Assembly (NCBI GenBank): GCA_934661765.1
Contig: CAKUJT010000008.1
Coordinates: 1-48,478 of the forward strand
Length of the DNA: 48,478 bases
Origin: an uncultured Senegalimassilia sp.
Lineage (GTDB): Bacteria; Actinomycetota; Coriobacteriia; Coriobacteriales; Eggerthellaceae
Direction of reading: 5' to 3'
Within the stretch, counting starts at the first letter, position 1. Every line of letters begins with the position of its first letter. This document shows positions 28,196 to 37,008 of this stretch, piece by piece. The notes under the pieces were generated by a model. The model did no database searches. It worked only from the letters and a program-made list of their open reading frames with translations, and was not told where the DNA came from. Made by a program: the position numbers and the translations under genes.

Positions 28196-28774
28196 CTATG
28201 CACCTCCGTTAGCATACGGCGGAATCAACACGCCATCTTGAACCGTGCAGCTCCAGGCTTCACGCACGGCATCGTCGGGCGCGGACTGGACCGCTTGGGT
28301 GGAAATGTCCACGACCAGATTGCGGCCCTCGGTTGCCTTGAGTTCCTTGACGTTCGCAATGAGTGCGCCGGTTTCCTCACCGGGGACAGCTGGCGACGTC
28401 CAGTAATAGAACCCGTCGCTTGCCTTGACCCAGCTAGAAGCCGAGTTCGTAGCTGAGGCGCCAGCCACGCTCCATGCAATCTCGTAATCCGTGCCAGCCT
28501 TCGGCTCATCCCACAGACGAGCGCCGCTCGTCGCATCCTGCCAGTAGATATCCACTGCAGCACGAATATAGGCGGGCGCAGCACCCGTGTTCTTCGCCTT
28601 CACGTCACTCTTCACGTTTCCGCTAAGCGTTTCCTGAACCGAGGGCGTCACCGATCCGATTCCGAACTGGTTGACCAGCACGCCCGTGACTGAAAGCCAG
28701 GCCAGCGTGCCTGCCGCGCCGGCTAGGAGGATGACCCCCACCAGCAAGGCGATGATGCGCTTGCGCTTGGACAT
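28196..28774 (-). CDS. Small secreted protein with SipW-dependent-type signal peptide
   Basis: A 192-residue protein. The N-terminus, a basic MSKRKR, a hydrophobic stretch with LLAGAAGTLAWLSVTG, and then a polar N-x-F-G-I-G-S-V segment, is like the leaders of TasA/camelysin-group proteins cleaved by SipW. The rest is a beta-rich domain of unknown function; no sorting motif is present. Its start lies one base past the stop of the giant upstream gene, with the ribosome site GGAGGA inside that gene, so translation is coupled. Probably a minor fibre subunit or chaperone. Confidence 0.75.
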   Translation of the reverse strand: MSKRKRIIALLVGVILLAGAAGTLAWLSVTGVLVNQFGIGSVTPSVQETLSGNVKSDVKAKNTGAAPAYIRAAVDIYWQDATSGARLWDEPKAGTDYEIAWSVAGASATNSASSWVKASDGFYYWTSPAVPGEETGALIANVKELKATEGRNLVVDISTQAVQSAPDDAVREAWSCTVQDGVLIPPYANGGA

Positions 28775-28775
28775 G

Positions 28776-31700
28776 CTAGTCCTCCTTCTTTGTTACGTTG
28801 TCGTTGCTCCAAACGTTATGGGCACGATCGCCGCCGTCGATCCATTTGTCTTTCACGCGCGTGTTCGTGCAGGTGAACGTGGCATCGTTCGCGCTCGATG
28901 CGGCGGAGATAGTCGCCTGCGCCTTATCGCCCGGCTGCTTGCCAGGGACGCCGATTTGGCTGCTGTAGCGCCATGCCCACGCCGTGTCCTCCTGCACGGT
29001 ATAGATTCCTGCCGGGACCGCAAGTTCGATAGCGCCCGAATACCAGGCAGCACCATCCTTACTCTGCGCGTCCGGCGACACCGTTACCTCAACCGTGCGC
29101 TCCTCCAAGGCGTTGCCGTCCATATCGGCCCGGGAAATCTTGAAGCGGAGCGTCTTGCCCTTGGCCCAGCTATCCTGAGTTTGCTTGACGATCTTGAGCG
29201 TATGCGTAGCGGCGAAGTCGAACACCGCGTTGCCGGCGCCCTGAGCGCCATCGCCCGTGAGCTTGAAATCCAAACGGTTCGTTGGTTCAAACGAACCCTC
29301 GCCCGAACCCGAGCTGTAAAGCGAGACATACTTCCCGTCGACGGGCGCGGAAGTCTGTCTGGAAAGACCGTAGCCAACGCGGTCGACATGCACCGTCAGT
29401 TGCGTGCCCATGAAGGGCTTCGCAAAGCAAGCCTTGAACGGAGCCTTGTCGCTGTTGTCGTCTACCGTATTCGCGGCATTTGGGTCAAGCAGCCACTTGA
29501 GTTGACCGGTCACGTTCTTGCGGTTCGCAGCGTCCGATGTGTCGCTAGCAACAACCTGATACGTTACCGGATACAGGTCCATGTCGGCCTTTACCGGATC
29601 GCCCTTGAAGTCGCTCCACGCCACAGCTGTGTCACCATTAACCCACTGCCACTCCAAGAACAGCTCCTTCAAGCTGCTATCCGTTCGCTCGCCCAGGGAC
29701 GCTACGATGGCGGAGTAGGCTTCGGGATCATAGGCCACTTCCTTTGGCTCCATAACGGGGTCACCCTTGTCGTCATAGACCGGGTTGCCGTTCTCGTCCA
29801 TTTTGGGCACTTCGACCGTCTGAACAAAGCCGGCATTGCCAGCCTGGCCACGCAGATCCCCCGTATCGTTCGGGTCTACCGTAGCGGTGTAGATAACGTT
29901 GCCCTCAGTGTCGTGATAGCGCACCTTAAGCGGCGTAGGCTTGTAAATCGCCGTGTATGTGACCTCTCGGAACGGTTCGTTGCCATCGAGGAAATAAGTC
30001 TTGTCCCCCGTCATAAGGGTGTAGCTATCGTTGCCCTTATAGTCGCGCGACCAGCCGACAAAGTCGTACTTGGTGCCGTCAGTGCCCTCAACCTCCTCGG
30101 CGGCCTTGACCTCAAGCGAAATCTGGTCGCCGGAATCAGTTCGGCCGAGACCACGGACAAGATCGGGATTCGCAAGATTAGAGTCGATGTTCGATTGAAC
30201 GGTAACCAAGCTGGGACGGTATACCGGATACAACTCCATAGGAGCCTTGACCACGGTAGACGCACTTACCATACGGATGCCCTCCGACCAAGCGACATAG
30301 CCCTTGCCAGGTGCCGGCGGGGCTTCCGTCCAGCCGACAAAGACGTTGAACGCACCCGTATCCGTATCGATAGCGCTGACATCATAGGTAGGCTTCGGGA
30401 TGCCGCCATTGAGGTTGCCGAGCTTATCACCCTGCTGCGCAACTTTGCCGTCCACCTCCGAGGCATTGAGATGATACACAACCGCCAACGGAGTGTAGTG
30501 CGCTACGAACGTATAGGCCCCGCTCGGTTCAACCGGGTAGGAGTATGAGTTATTACCGGCAGAATCAAGCACCTTCACTTCGCCATTCGGAAGCTCGATC
30601 TCAACCTTTTTGAGCTGATAGGCCCCGCCGCTGCCATCGGCGTATACCGTCGTTGCGACATCGGGGGTCACCGTTGCAGTAGCGGGGTCGGTGTTTGCGC
30701 TGATCACGGGAACGATCCGGAAGTCAGGCACATTGACTTCAGCCGTTCCATCAAAACCTGCGCGGTGCAGGTTGGTGGTGTACCTAACATCGTACTTCGC
30801 ATACACCGGATAGGCGTCCTGCCACTGCGTGACCGTAGAGGCATCGGTCGCCAGGTACGGCGCAGCCTTGCTCGGGTCGGATGTGGTGAAGGAGTCGCCA
30901 TTCACGTCATAAATGTAGTTCCAAACTTTAGAATCCTTCTGAACCTCAGCCGTCGAAATCCAGCCCAGGAACTTATAGCCAGGCACCGCCATCTCAGCAT
31001 CGGTCGGCGAAGACTCAAGGGTCAGATATGGGTTAACGTCACCCTTCTTTCCACCCTCTGGCTTGCTATCAACAACTTTATCGGTGTGGAAAAATGGATA
31101 CTTATACGTATACACGGGGTCCTTGCCATCAACCTGGCTTTGCAATAGCTGACTTTCGTAGCGACGAGTCGTGTCCTTCTTGATGGCGCCATCTTTGCCA
31201 TAGAAGCCAACCTTTGTCGTTACCATGGCACGCAATTTGTATTTTGAGTTAATGTGAATACTGCTTTCCACTGGATTGCCAACTAAGGTCCACCAGCCAT
31301 CTTGCCTCTCAAGTGTCCAGAAATTCAAGCTATATCGATCGCTCGAAGGCGTGAATTCGAACTTCAAAGCCGCCGTAACCCATTCATCGCTAAGGGTTCC
31401 AGAGCCTGGGAAATCCGTATCCGCAAGAACATTTTTTTCGGTATCCGATCCTGTATCGTTTTTCACCGTATGCGAATATGCATTCATGGGAGCCACGATA
31501 AGCGTATTGGCGTCATAGCGCCCCTCTTTGCACTCTCCCTTATAATCCTTCTTTAAGCCGTGATAAACATGCTCAGGGCCCCAATGCGCTATGTTTTCTC
31601 GAACATAGCTCGTGCCAACTTGCTCGTTGAACGATGTCTTATATCCATTCCATACAGAGCAAAGGAATTGCGATTCTTGATAAGCATCGTTTGTTCTCGA

Positions 31701-34283
31701 TTTGATGTAGTAATCCACTCGGTACTCGAAGCGGGCGGTGTAGGTGTGCGGAACCGTCAGGTCGACGTTTGCGGGAAGCGTGTAGCTGGGGTCGCGGCTT
31801 ACGCGCACCTCAACTTCAGACCCATCAGCGGCCTGCTTGTTTTCGTACCAACCCAAGAAACGATAGCCATCGGGCAACTTACCATCCTCTGACAAGGGCT
31901 TGTTATCCACGCCGCGCACCTGCACCGTGTAGGAGCTGGTGCCGTTCGCGCCAGCCTGCACATTCACATGGGTATTGCCCACGCCAACGCGCTGGGTCAC
32001 GTCATCAAGCTCGTCCTGCTCATTGCCTTCGAACACCGTCATGATATTCGACACGTAGTCGCTGTAGACCGGGTAGAAATCGGTTGGTCCGACAACGGTG
32101 ATCTGGCTGCCGGCAGGATAAAATGCTCCTTTGTTTTTAAGGTCGGCAAGCGCGGTAGAGGTGATAGCAGCATAGCCGCCGTTCATGCCCGGCTCGTTGC
32201 TAGGCTGCGTGGTCCAACCGATAAACGTCGCGCTAGCGGAAAGCCCCCCGCGTTCTGCAGGAGCCGCAGGCGTCAAGCCCACGCCATAGCGATACCAATC
32301 CGTGGACTTGTCGTGCGCCGCGCCGGTTTCCCAATCAAGCGTTTTGCCGTTGACATCGTAGAACAGCACCTGCGCCTCATATGAAGCGGTGAACAGGTCA
32401 TTGCCCTCGAAACCATACTTCTTGTCGATACCCGTAGCGTTGTTGGCAGTATAGGTCGACTCCCGATCATGGGCCACATTTTCCTCAACCTGTTTGCCGG
32501 CCTTTACGGCGGCATCGTCGGTCTTACCGTCAAACCAGCTGTTATCGGCATCGATTCGGTTGACATGCACTTCAGGCTCGCGGAACCAACCCATGAAACG
32601 ATAGCCGTCGTTTGCATCAGTCAGACCAGCAGGCTTATCGGACGTGGTCTGCTTGAACGTCACCGAGGTATCGCCCGTGGCAAGGCCCTGTGCCGTTCCG
32701 GCCAGCACAGCGCTCACCGCAAAGGTGTACGGGTCGCTGGTGGCCTGGTCTTTACCCAACATGGTTGCCAGAACAGTTGCCGTACCCGCGCCGGGGAAGT
32801 CGATCGTCGTCTTCACGCTTTTGCCGTGTACGGGGATATTCAGTTTGTAGTCCATCGCCCACTCGTTAGCATGCTGGCCACCAAGAAGCGAGTCATTGGC
32901 AGTAGAGCGCATGGTACCGGCGCAGAAGTCGTAATCATGCTGTTCCCACAGCTCACGTGTGATGTAGCGTTCGTCGTCCCAGGGACCGAATCCGGCACCG
33001 GATACCGTACCGTCACCCGCAAGGGCATAAATCGTCTTCTTCGCAGCGGTGCCCTGACTGAATCCAGACAGGCTGACACTGGGCTTATAGTAGGAATCAG
33101 TGATGGTCGCATCGCCGGCGTTAGCGCGTGCACCGATGCCACCCAGGTTCACGTCGTTTTGGATGATGGGAATCACGGCGATGGGGTTGTATTGACGCGA
33201 GCTCAAATCACCGGCGAAATGGCTGCGAGTGATCTCGTTACCGCTCTTAGACAGGATGCGGCCCGCCAAGCCGCCCGTCCAGGCACGCGTGACTGAGATG
33301 ACGCCCACATAAGAAGCGGCATAGCTATAGCACTCTGCCGTGGAGAAGCAGTCGATGACCTTGGCACCCTCGGCCATACAGCCGACAAAGCCCGAAGCGT
33401 ACACGTTATTGCCGCCCAAAGCGCCGATGGCAACATCATACTTATTGGTAACGTCGGTCATATCGATCGAGGAGCCATCTTCGCTTCGCGTGGGCGTGAC
33501 ACGGCAATATTCGATCGTGGAGTTCTTAACGTAGCCGGCGAACGCTGCCATGTACAGGCCCTCGCCGCCAATCGCCTGCACGCCTGCAGTGGTGTTATGG
33601 ACGGCGCGACCGCCGCGCACCTCGCAGTTGTACAGATTACAACCATCCAGCTCACCTGCGATCATGCCACCTTCGAAACCGGCGTTCGTGATGACGTTGA
33701 GCATATTGTTCGCACACGTAACGTGCAGCGTGCTTTCCATGACCATGACGTTTTCGAACGTGGTGTTCACGGCTTTGCCGGCGATGATACCGCCGCGGAA
33801 GTCCGCCCAGATATCGGCATCCTTGACTAGGAAGTTCTTGATAGTTGCACCGCTGGTCTCGGCGAAGAAACCGGTGTCGCGCTCGGGGTCAAGGACGTTG
33901 TTGTCATATTTCAAGCCAGTGACGGTATGGTTCTGGCCATCGAACGTGCCACGAAACGGGAAGTCTTTGCTGCCGAACGACAAGTGCTTGACCGTGCTGT
34001 TCACGATATCTTGCATGTCCTTGTCGCCAAGCTGAAGGTCGCAGTCAAGATAAACCTTCCAGTTGGAAGTGTCTCGCTCACGTGAGAGGGTAACGCAAGC
34101 AAGGAACTCGTTCGCCGAACTGATGTGAAATTCGTTATTCGAAGTCGGCTCTATACCCGCAGACTGGTCAGAAGGCTCGTCGGCATGCGCAACCGCCGGC
34201 GCTGCGAACATTGCGCATGCAAACGCAAGAGCCGCCGCCAGCAATGAAGCCAGAACGCCACGTTTCGCTATGTTGGTTTCCAT
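28776..34283 (-). CDS. Giant secreted repeat protein (1835 residues)
   Basis: A signal peptide (residues 1-34, ending AVAHADE) is followed by a GLUG/beta-helix-like region of about 350 residues (FRGTFDGQNHTVTGL, then GGIIAGKAVNTTFENV). A long series of InlB-B/Listeria-Bacteroides-type repeats comes next, recognisable by FMGWFREP, FLGWYENK, FIGWTTQP, FLGWISTAE, FVGWTEAP and FVGWSRDY. A C-terminal Cna_B/SpaA-like domain (YTVQEDTA, then FTCTNTR) closes the protein. It ends in a short charged tail with no sorting motif or membrane anchor, so it must be held by another partner or released. By eye its DNA is less GC-rich than neighbouring housekeeping genes, especially 31000-31800, which may reflect transfer. 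It sits mid-operon, three bases after the gene upstream. Confidence 0.85.
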   Translation of the reverse strand: METNIAKRGVLASLLAAALAFACAMFAAPAVAHADEPSDQSAGIEPTSNNEFHISSANEFLACVTLSRERDTSNWKVYLDCDLQLGDKDMQDIVNSTVKHLSFGSKDFPFRGTFDGQNHTVTGLKYDNNVLDPERDTGFFAETSGATIKNFLVKDADIWADFRGGIIAGKAVNTTFENVMVMESTLHVTCANNMLNVITNAGFEGGMIAGELDGCNLYNCEVRGGRAVHNTTAGVQAIGGEGLYMAAFAGYVKNSTIEYCRVTPTRSEDGSSIDMTDVTNKYDVAIGALGGNNVYASGFVGCMAEGAKVIDCFSTAECYSYAASYVGVISVTRAWTGGLAGRILSKSGNEITRSHFAGDLSSRQYNPIAVIPIIQNDVNLGGIGARANAGDATITDSYYKPSVSLSGFSQGTAAKKTIYALAGDGTVSGAGFGPWDDERYITRELWEQHDYDFCAGTMRSTANDSLLGGQHANEWAMDYKLNIPVHGKSVKTTIDFPGAGTATVLATMLGKDQATSDPYTFAVSAVLAGTAQGLATGDTSVTFKQTTSDKPAGLTDANDGYRFMGWFREPEVHVNRIDADNSWFDGKTDDAAVKAGKQVEENVAHDRESTYTANNATGIDKKYGFEGNDLFTASYEAQVLFYDVNGKTLDWETGAAHDKSTDWYRYGVGLTPAAPAERGGLSASATFIGWTTQPSNEPGMNGGYAAITSTALADLKNKGAFYPAGSQITVVGPTDFYPVYSDYVSNIMTVFEGNEQDELDDVTQRVGVGNTHVNVQAGANGTSSYTVQVRGVDNKPLSEDGKLPDGYRFLGWYENKQAADGSEVEVRVSRDPSYTLPANVDLTVPHTYTARFEYRVDYYIKSRTNDAYQESQFLCSVWNGYKTSFNEQVGTSYVRENIAHWGPEHVYHGLKKDYKGECKEGRYDANTLIVAPMNAYSHTVKNDTGSDTEKNVLADTDFPGSGTLSDEWVTAALKFEFTPSSDRYSLNFWTLERQDGWWTLVGNPVESSIHINSKYKLRAMVTTKVGFYGKDGAIKKDTTRRYESQLLQSQVDGKDPVYTYKYPFFHTDKVVDSKPEGGKKGDVNPYLTLESSPTDAEMAVPGYKFLGWISTAEVQKDSKVWNYIYDVNGDSFTTSDPSKAAPYLATDASTVTQWQDAYPVYAKYDVRYTTNLHRAGFDGTAEVNVPDFRIVPVISANTDPATATVTPDVATTVYADGSGGAYQLKKVEIELPNGEVKVLDSAGNNSYSYPVEPSGAYTFVAHYTPLAVVYHLNASEVDGKVAQQGDKLGNLNGGIPKPTYDVSAIDTDTGAFNVFVGWTEAPPAPGKGYVAWSEGIRMVSASTVVKAPMELYPVYRPSLVTVQSNIDSNLANPDLVRGLGRTDSGDQISLEVKAAEEVEGTDGTKYDFVGWSRDYKGNDSYTLMTGDKTYFLDGNEPFREVTYTAIYKPTPLKVRYHDTEGNVIYTATVDPNDTGDLRGQAGNAGFVQTVEVPKMDENGNPVYDDKGDPVMEPKEVAYDPEAYSAIVASLGERTDSSLKELFLEWQWVNGDTAVAWSDFKGDPVKADMDLYPVTYQVVASDTSDAANRKNVTGQLKWLLDPNAANTVDDNSDKAPFKACFAKPFMGTQLTVHVDRVGYGLSRQTSAPVDGKYVSLYSSGSGEGSFEPTNRLDFKLTGDGAQGAGNAVFDFAATHTLKIVKQTQDSWAKGKTLRFKISRADMDGNALEERTVEVTVSPDAQSKDGAAWYSGAIELAVPAGIYTVQEDTAWAWRYSSQIGVPGKQPGDKAQATISAASSANDATFTCTNTRVKDKWIDGGDRAHNVWSNDNVTKKED

Positions 34284-34286
34284 GTG

Positions 34287-34934
34287 CTACCTCGTCTCCG
34301 GCCAGCCTGCGACGTCAAGCACGTCGAGGGCGGCGTCATCGGTGTTCTGGTTCTTGGCCTGCACGGCCTGGGCTTCGATCTGAAGCTTGTAACGTCCGCC
34401 ACGAGCGGCGTCGTGAAAATCGCCGGTGAATCGCAGCGAATCCATCAGGTTCTCGGTTGCCGCGCCTGGCTCAAGTTGCCCGCCGTCCACGGCATTGCCG
34501 CGGTAGTAATACCATCCATCGCCACCATCGACCCAGGCAGCGCCTGCGCCGTCGTGGACGTTAAAGACAACGTTGCCTGATGCGTCGGAAGACGACCCAT
34601 CAGGCGCCACGGCTTTCATGGACAGACGTACGCGCACGTACTCGGATTGCCCTCCAGCGTTTTGAAGGCGAACGATTCGGCTGATGCCATCAGAGGTCGC
34701 CTTGGTCTCAGGATATTCGCCCCGCGCATCGGGTTCGAAGGGCACTTCCCTGCCCTGACCGTCAAGCGTGTACTCGCAGACTCGCACCTTCACGCTGCCG
34801 AAGCTGATAACGTTGTCGGCCGGCGCCGTGCCAACGGTATAGGCAAGCGCGCCGCAAATGCACAGCAGCGCCGCCAACGCAAGCGCGGCGAGCGTCAAGG
34901 TACGTTTCTGATTGTGAGGGGTTGTCTCTTGCAT
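34287..34934 (-). CDS. Small secreted protein with SipW-dependent-type signal peptide
   Basis: A 215-residue protein with a basic start, a hydrophobic segment (LTLAALALAALLCICGALAY) and then TVGTAPADNVISFGSV, resembling SipW-cleaved leaders. The mature part has VRLQNAGGQSEYVRVRL and GWYYYRG segments that recall the beta-sandwich of camelysin-like proteins. No sorting motif. The start is uncertain: ATG 34934 has no strong ribosome site, and an in-frame GTG lies three codons upstream. It lies between the TasA-like gene and the giant protein gene. Confidence 0.72.
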   Translation of the reverse strand: MQETTPHNQKRTLTLAALALAALLCICGALAYTVGTAPADNVISFGSVKVRVCEYTLDGQGREVPFEPDARGEYPETKATSDGISRIVRLQNAGGQSEYVRVRLSMKAVAPDGSSSDASGNVVFNVHDGAGAAWVDGGDGWYYYRGNAVDGGQLEPGAATENLMDSLRFTGDFHDAARGGRYKLQIEAQAVQAKNQNTDDAALDVLDVAGWPETR

Positions 34935-34970
34935 AGGGTTCACCGGAATCCAATGTGAGGTCTGTCGAAG

Positions 34971-35003
34971 GCCCGGCCCGGGCACTGCGTGCCTAGGCCG
35001 GGC
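34971..35003 (-). terminator. Strong intercistronic hairpin after the TasA-like gene
   Basis: GCCCGGCC (34971-34978) pairs with GGCCGGGC (34996-35003), extended inside by GGCAC/GTGCC. There is no U-run on the minus strand. It lies 40 bases after the TasA-like stop and before the next gene, so it may stabilise or partly end the upstream mRNA and raise output of the main subunit. Confidence 0.6.
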
Positions 35004-35042
35004 GTTATTTGCGGGCGGGGTTTGTGGGGGTTTGGGCTAGGG

Positions 35043-35783
35043 CTACTTAGCCTGGTCCGCAGCCCAGGTCTTGGCCTGAGCAAGAGCATTCTGCGCGTCA
35101 GCATTTTCGCCCTGCTCGGTACCATTCTGGCCCGCGCCAAAGATGTAGGCAGAGACCGTCATCGTGGGAGCCTCGACAACATCGGTGCTGTTCATGGCAG
35201 AGGGAATCGTCACAGCAGTGAACAGTTCGTCGGTATAAACGTCCTGCTGCGCTTTATTGGCCTCGAGCTTTGCAGGCAGGTTCACCGCAGCAGAGTTCTT
35301 GGAGTACATAAACAGACCGCTCACGTACTCGGTGCCGGAGTTGTCATCCTTGTTGGTCTTGAACTGACCATCAACGGGCTTCCAGTTCGTGCCTTTGAGC
35401 TCAAAGTACGGGGTCTTGTCAAGGCTGGTGCCGGGATTGACAATGGCATTCTTTACGTAGATGAATACATATGCATCATCAGAGCCAGCCTTGATGCCGA
35501 CATTGGGGTTCTTGGGCACAGTGGCGCCAGGAACCATCTTGGAATTAGCAACCCACTGGGTCTCGAACAGGCGAGCGTGAGAATCGTTATTATCAGTGCC
35601 CGGCTGTTCGGGAGTGACCGGATTAGGCTTTTTGTCCGGAGCATCAATGCTGCCAACGGTGAAAACGTTGTCGAGTTTTTCCTGTGCCGACAACCAAGCC
35701 CAGGTGCCTACGCCGGCGGCGAGCAAGGCCACCAGCACGGCGGCAAGCACGCCGTAGCGCTTCTTGTTGTTCGTCTTCTCCAT
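35043..35783 (-). CDS. TasA/camelysin-like fibre subunit candidate
   Basis: A 246-residue protein. The leader MEKTNNKKRYG plus hydrophobic LAAVLVALLAAGVGTWAWLS and then KLDNVFTVGSID matches SipW-processed precursors, with the F-x-V-G-x-I element just after the cleavage region. The mature domain contains AYVFIYVKNAIVN and a late VSAYIF strand, as in the TasA/CalY fold, and lacks any sorting motif. ATG 35783 follows AAAGGAT; longer frames upstream run into the signal peptidase gene. Directly downstream of the SipW gene and followed by a stabilising hairpin, it is the best candidate for the major subunit of an extracellular fibre. Confidence 0.78.
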   Translation of the reverse strand: MEKTNNKKRYGVLAAVLVALLAAGVGTWAWLSAQEKLDNVFTVGSIDAPDKKPNPVTPEQPGTDNNDSHARLFETQWVANSKMVPGATVPKNPNVGIKAGSDDAYVFIYVKNAIVNPGTSLDKTPYFELKGTNWKPVDGQFKTNKDDNSGTEYVSGLFMYSKNSAAVNLPAKLEANKAQQDVYTDELFTAVTIPSAMNSTDVVEAPTMTVSAYIFGAGQNGTEQGENADAQNALAQAKTWAADQAK

Positions 35784-35851
35784 GTTCCATATCCTTTCGA
35801 ATCTTCTTCGACGGCACTCCTTGCCGCCGCATTCATCCCCTGCTGGCGTTA

Positions 35852-36400
35852 TCAGCCGTCGTTCCCACATCCGTGCGCCCGCCTGCCCGCACGGCGGGAT
35901 CCGCTTTTGCCCAGCAAAAGCGATGCGACGGCCAGCAACGCCAGAACGGCAATGATCGCAAGCAACCCGGACGGCGTCGTGCAGAACGCCTCGACGTAGC
36001 CCAGGTAGGGGATGCAAAACGCAGCGATGCCGATGACGCCGGAAAACGGCGTGGCTTGGGCATCGTGGACAAGCGACCCGTCGGCATCTTTATTGGCGAT
36101 GCCTTGGGTGCCGATGGTGCGGGCGTCGGCGTCCACCTCATACACCTGATGGGTGACCACCGCGCCGTCGGAGCGATAAAACGTGACCACATCGCCGGGC
36201 TGCAATGCCGCAGGATCAGTTTCGTGGACATAGACCATCGAACCGACGGGCAGCTCCGGCTCCATAGAGCCGGAAAGCACGGCATAGGGCGTGTAACCGA
36301 AAAGGCGCGGAAGCAGAAGTGCGGCAGCCAACGCCACCGCAGCTATAACGAAAAGCGTCTCGACAACGCGCACGAAACTGGCCGCTATGCGTTTCGCCAT
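35852..36400 (-). CDS. SipW-type (ER-type) signal peptidase I
   Basis: A 182-residue membrane protein: an N-terminal transmembrane helix (about residues 10-32), catalytic Ser45 in LSGSMEPEL and a TH motif with His84 (VVTHQV) where bacterial enzymes have Lys. The Ser/His pair defines the ER/SipW class. A second transmembrane segment near residue 150 precedes a basic tail. It should cleave the unusual leaders of the three short proteins encoded downstream. ATG 36400 follows GGGGAG at six bases. It is first in the operon, behind a promoter that contains a G9 tract. Confidence 0.9.
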   Translation of the reverse strand: MAKRIAASFVRVVETLFVIAAVALAAALLLPRLFGYTPYAVLSGSMEPELPVGSMVYVHETDPAALQPGDVVTFYRSDGAVVTHQVYEVDADARTIGTQGIANKDADGSLVHDAQATPFSGVIGIAAFCIPYLGYVEAFCTTPSGLLAIIAVLALLAVASLLLGKSGSRRAGRRAHGCGNDG

Positions 36401-36510
36401 ATCGCACTCCCCTTCCTCGCACGGGTCGACTGCCGCCAGCCCGAAATACGCTAGAAAGGCACCGCGCAATCTACGCGGTGTCTAATAATCCCTAATGAGT
36501 GTTTGTACTA

Positions 36511-36540
36511 ATTAAAAGGCATTAAGAGGGGGGGGGTCAA
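36511..36540 (-). promoter_or_regulatory. Promoter of the SipW operon with a nine-G tract in its spacer (predicted phase-variable)
   Basis: On the minus strand: -35 TTGACC (36535-36540), an 18-base spacer and -10 TTTAAT (36511-36516). The spacer begins within a run of nine C on this strand (G on plus, 36528-36536). Losing one base would give the ideal 17-base spacing; gaining one would give 19. The sequence is seen directly; the switching is inferred from known contingency promoters. Confidence 0.65.
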
Positions 36541-36660
36541 CCCTGATTTTGAAAGTCGGCAGATTGCTGATCTTTCATCAAGCATGTACGGTTTAGATGT
36601 TTTTGGACAGCTGCAGAATATCTGACTTCTAGTGACTATTGACCTGGCGTTTTGCTATGG

Positions 36661-36683
36661 AATGAGGCCCCGTCCTCATTTTT
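36661..36683 (+). terminator. Small plus-strand terminator-like hairpin with no known gene
   Basis: AATGAGG (36661-36667) pairs with CCTCATT (36674-36680), followed by T to 36683. No plus-strand gene precedes it, so it might end a small RNA. Short arms make chance possible. Confidence 0.35.
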
Positions 36684-36724
36684 AAGGTGGATTCGCATAC
36701 GTAGTCTTATCAGTGCGGCGGCGA

Positions 36725-36752
36725 ATCTACCAGGTAATATCACCTGGTAGAT
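36725..36752. repeat. Perfect 11-bp inverted repeat
   Basis: ATCTACCAGGT (36725-36735) and ACCTGGTAGAT (36742-36752) are exact, six bases apart. It is neither a terminator (no U-run) nor within a gene; an operator or recombinase site is possible. Confidence 0.6.
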
Positions 36753-36947
36753 AAACTATAACGCTGCGGTTGATTCTTCAGTTAATACTGCGTTCACTAC
36801 AGCTTTTGCATCTTTAATGCAGTGGTGGCTGCCGCCCCCCTGTAGAGGATATCGCTCATACAGAGCCTATCGTGCATGCTAACTGCAGGCTACTTTCACT
36901 TATCGAACGCTTTGTTGTAGGAAGAAAAAGCCTGCTGACATCAAAAC

Positions 36948-36985
36948 GGGGCTGCGGGGGAATGGTGGCATCCCCCCGCAGCCCC
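36948..36985 (-). terminator. Terminator of the 2958-residue adhesin gene
   Basis: GGGGCTGCGGGGG (36948-36960) pairs with CCCCCGCAGCCCC (36973-36985). On the minus strand the stem is followed by GTTTTGATG. It lies 24 bases after the stop codon. Confidence 0.85.
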
Positions 36986-37008
36986 TCAAGCCGACTTACT
37001 GTTGTTCG

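Larger units (their letters stand above)
36541..36947. other. Intergenic region with inverted repeats, no gene
   Basis: About 400 bases between the SipW promoter and the adhesin terminator. It is AT-richer than the rest and has no open frame with a ribosome site. It holds a perfect 11-base inverted repeat (36725-36752) and a small plus-strand terminator-like hairpin (36661-36683), given separately. Confidence 0.6.
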
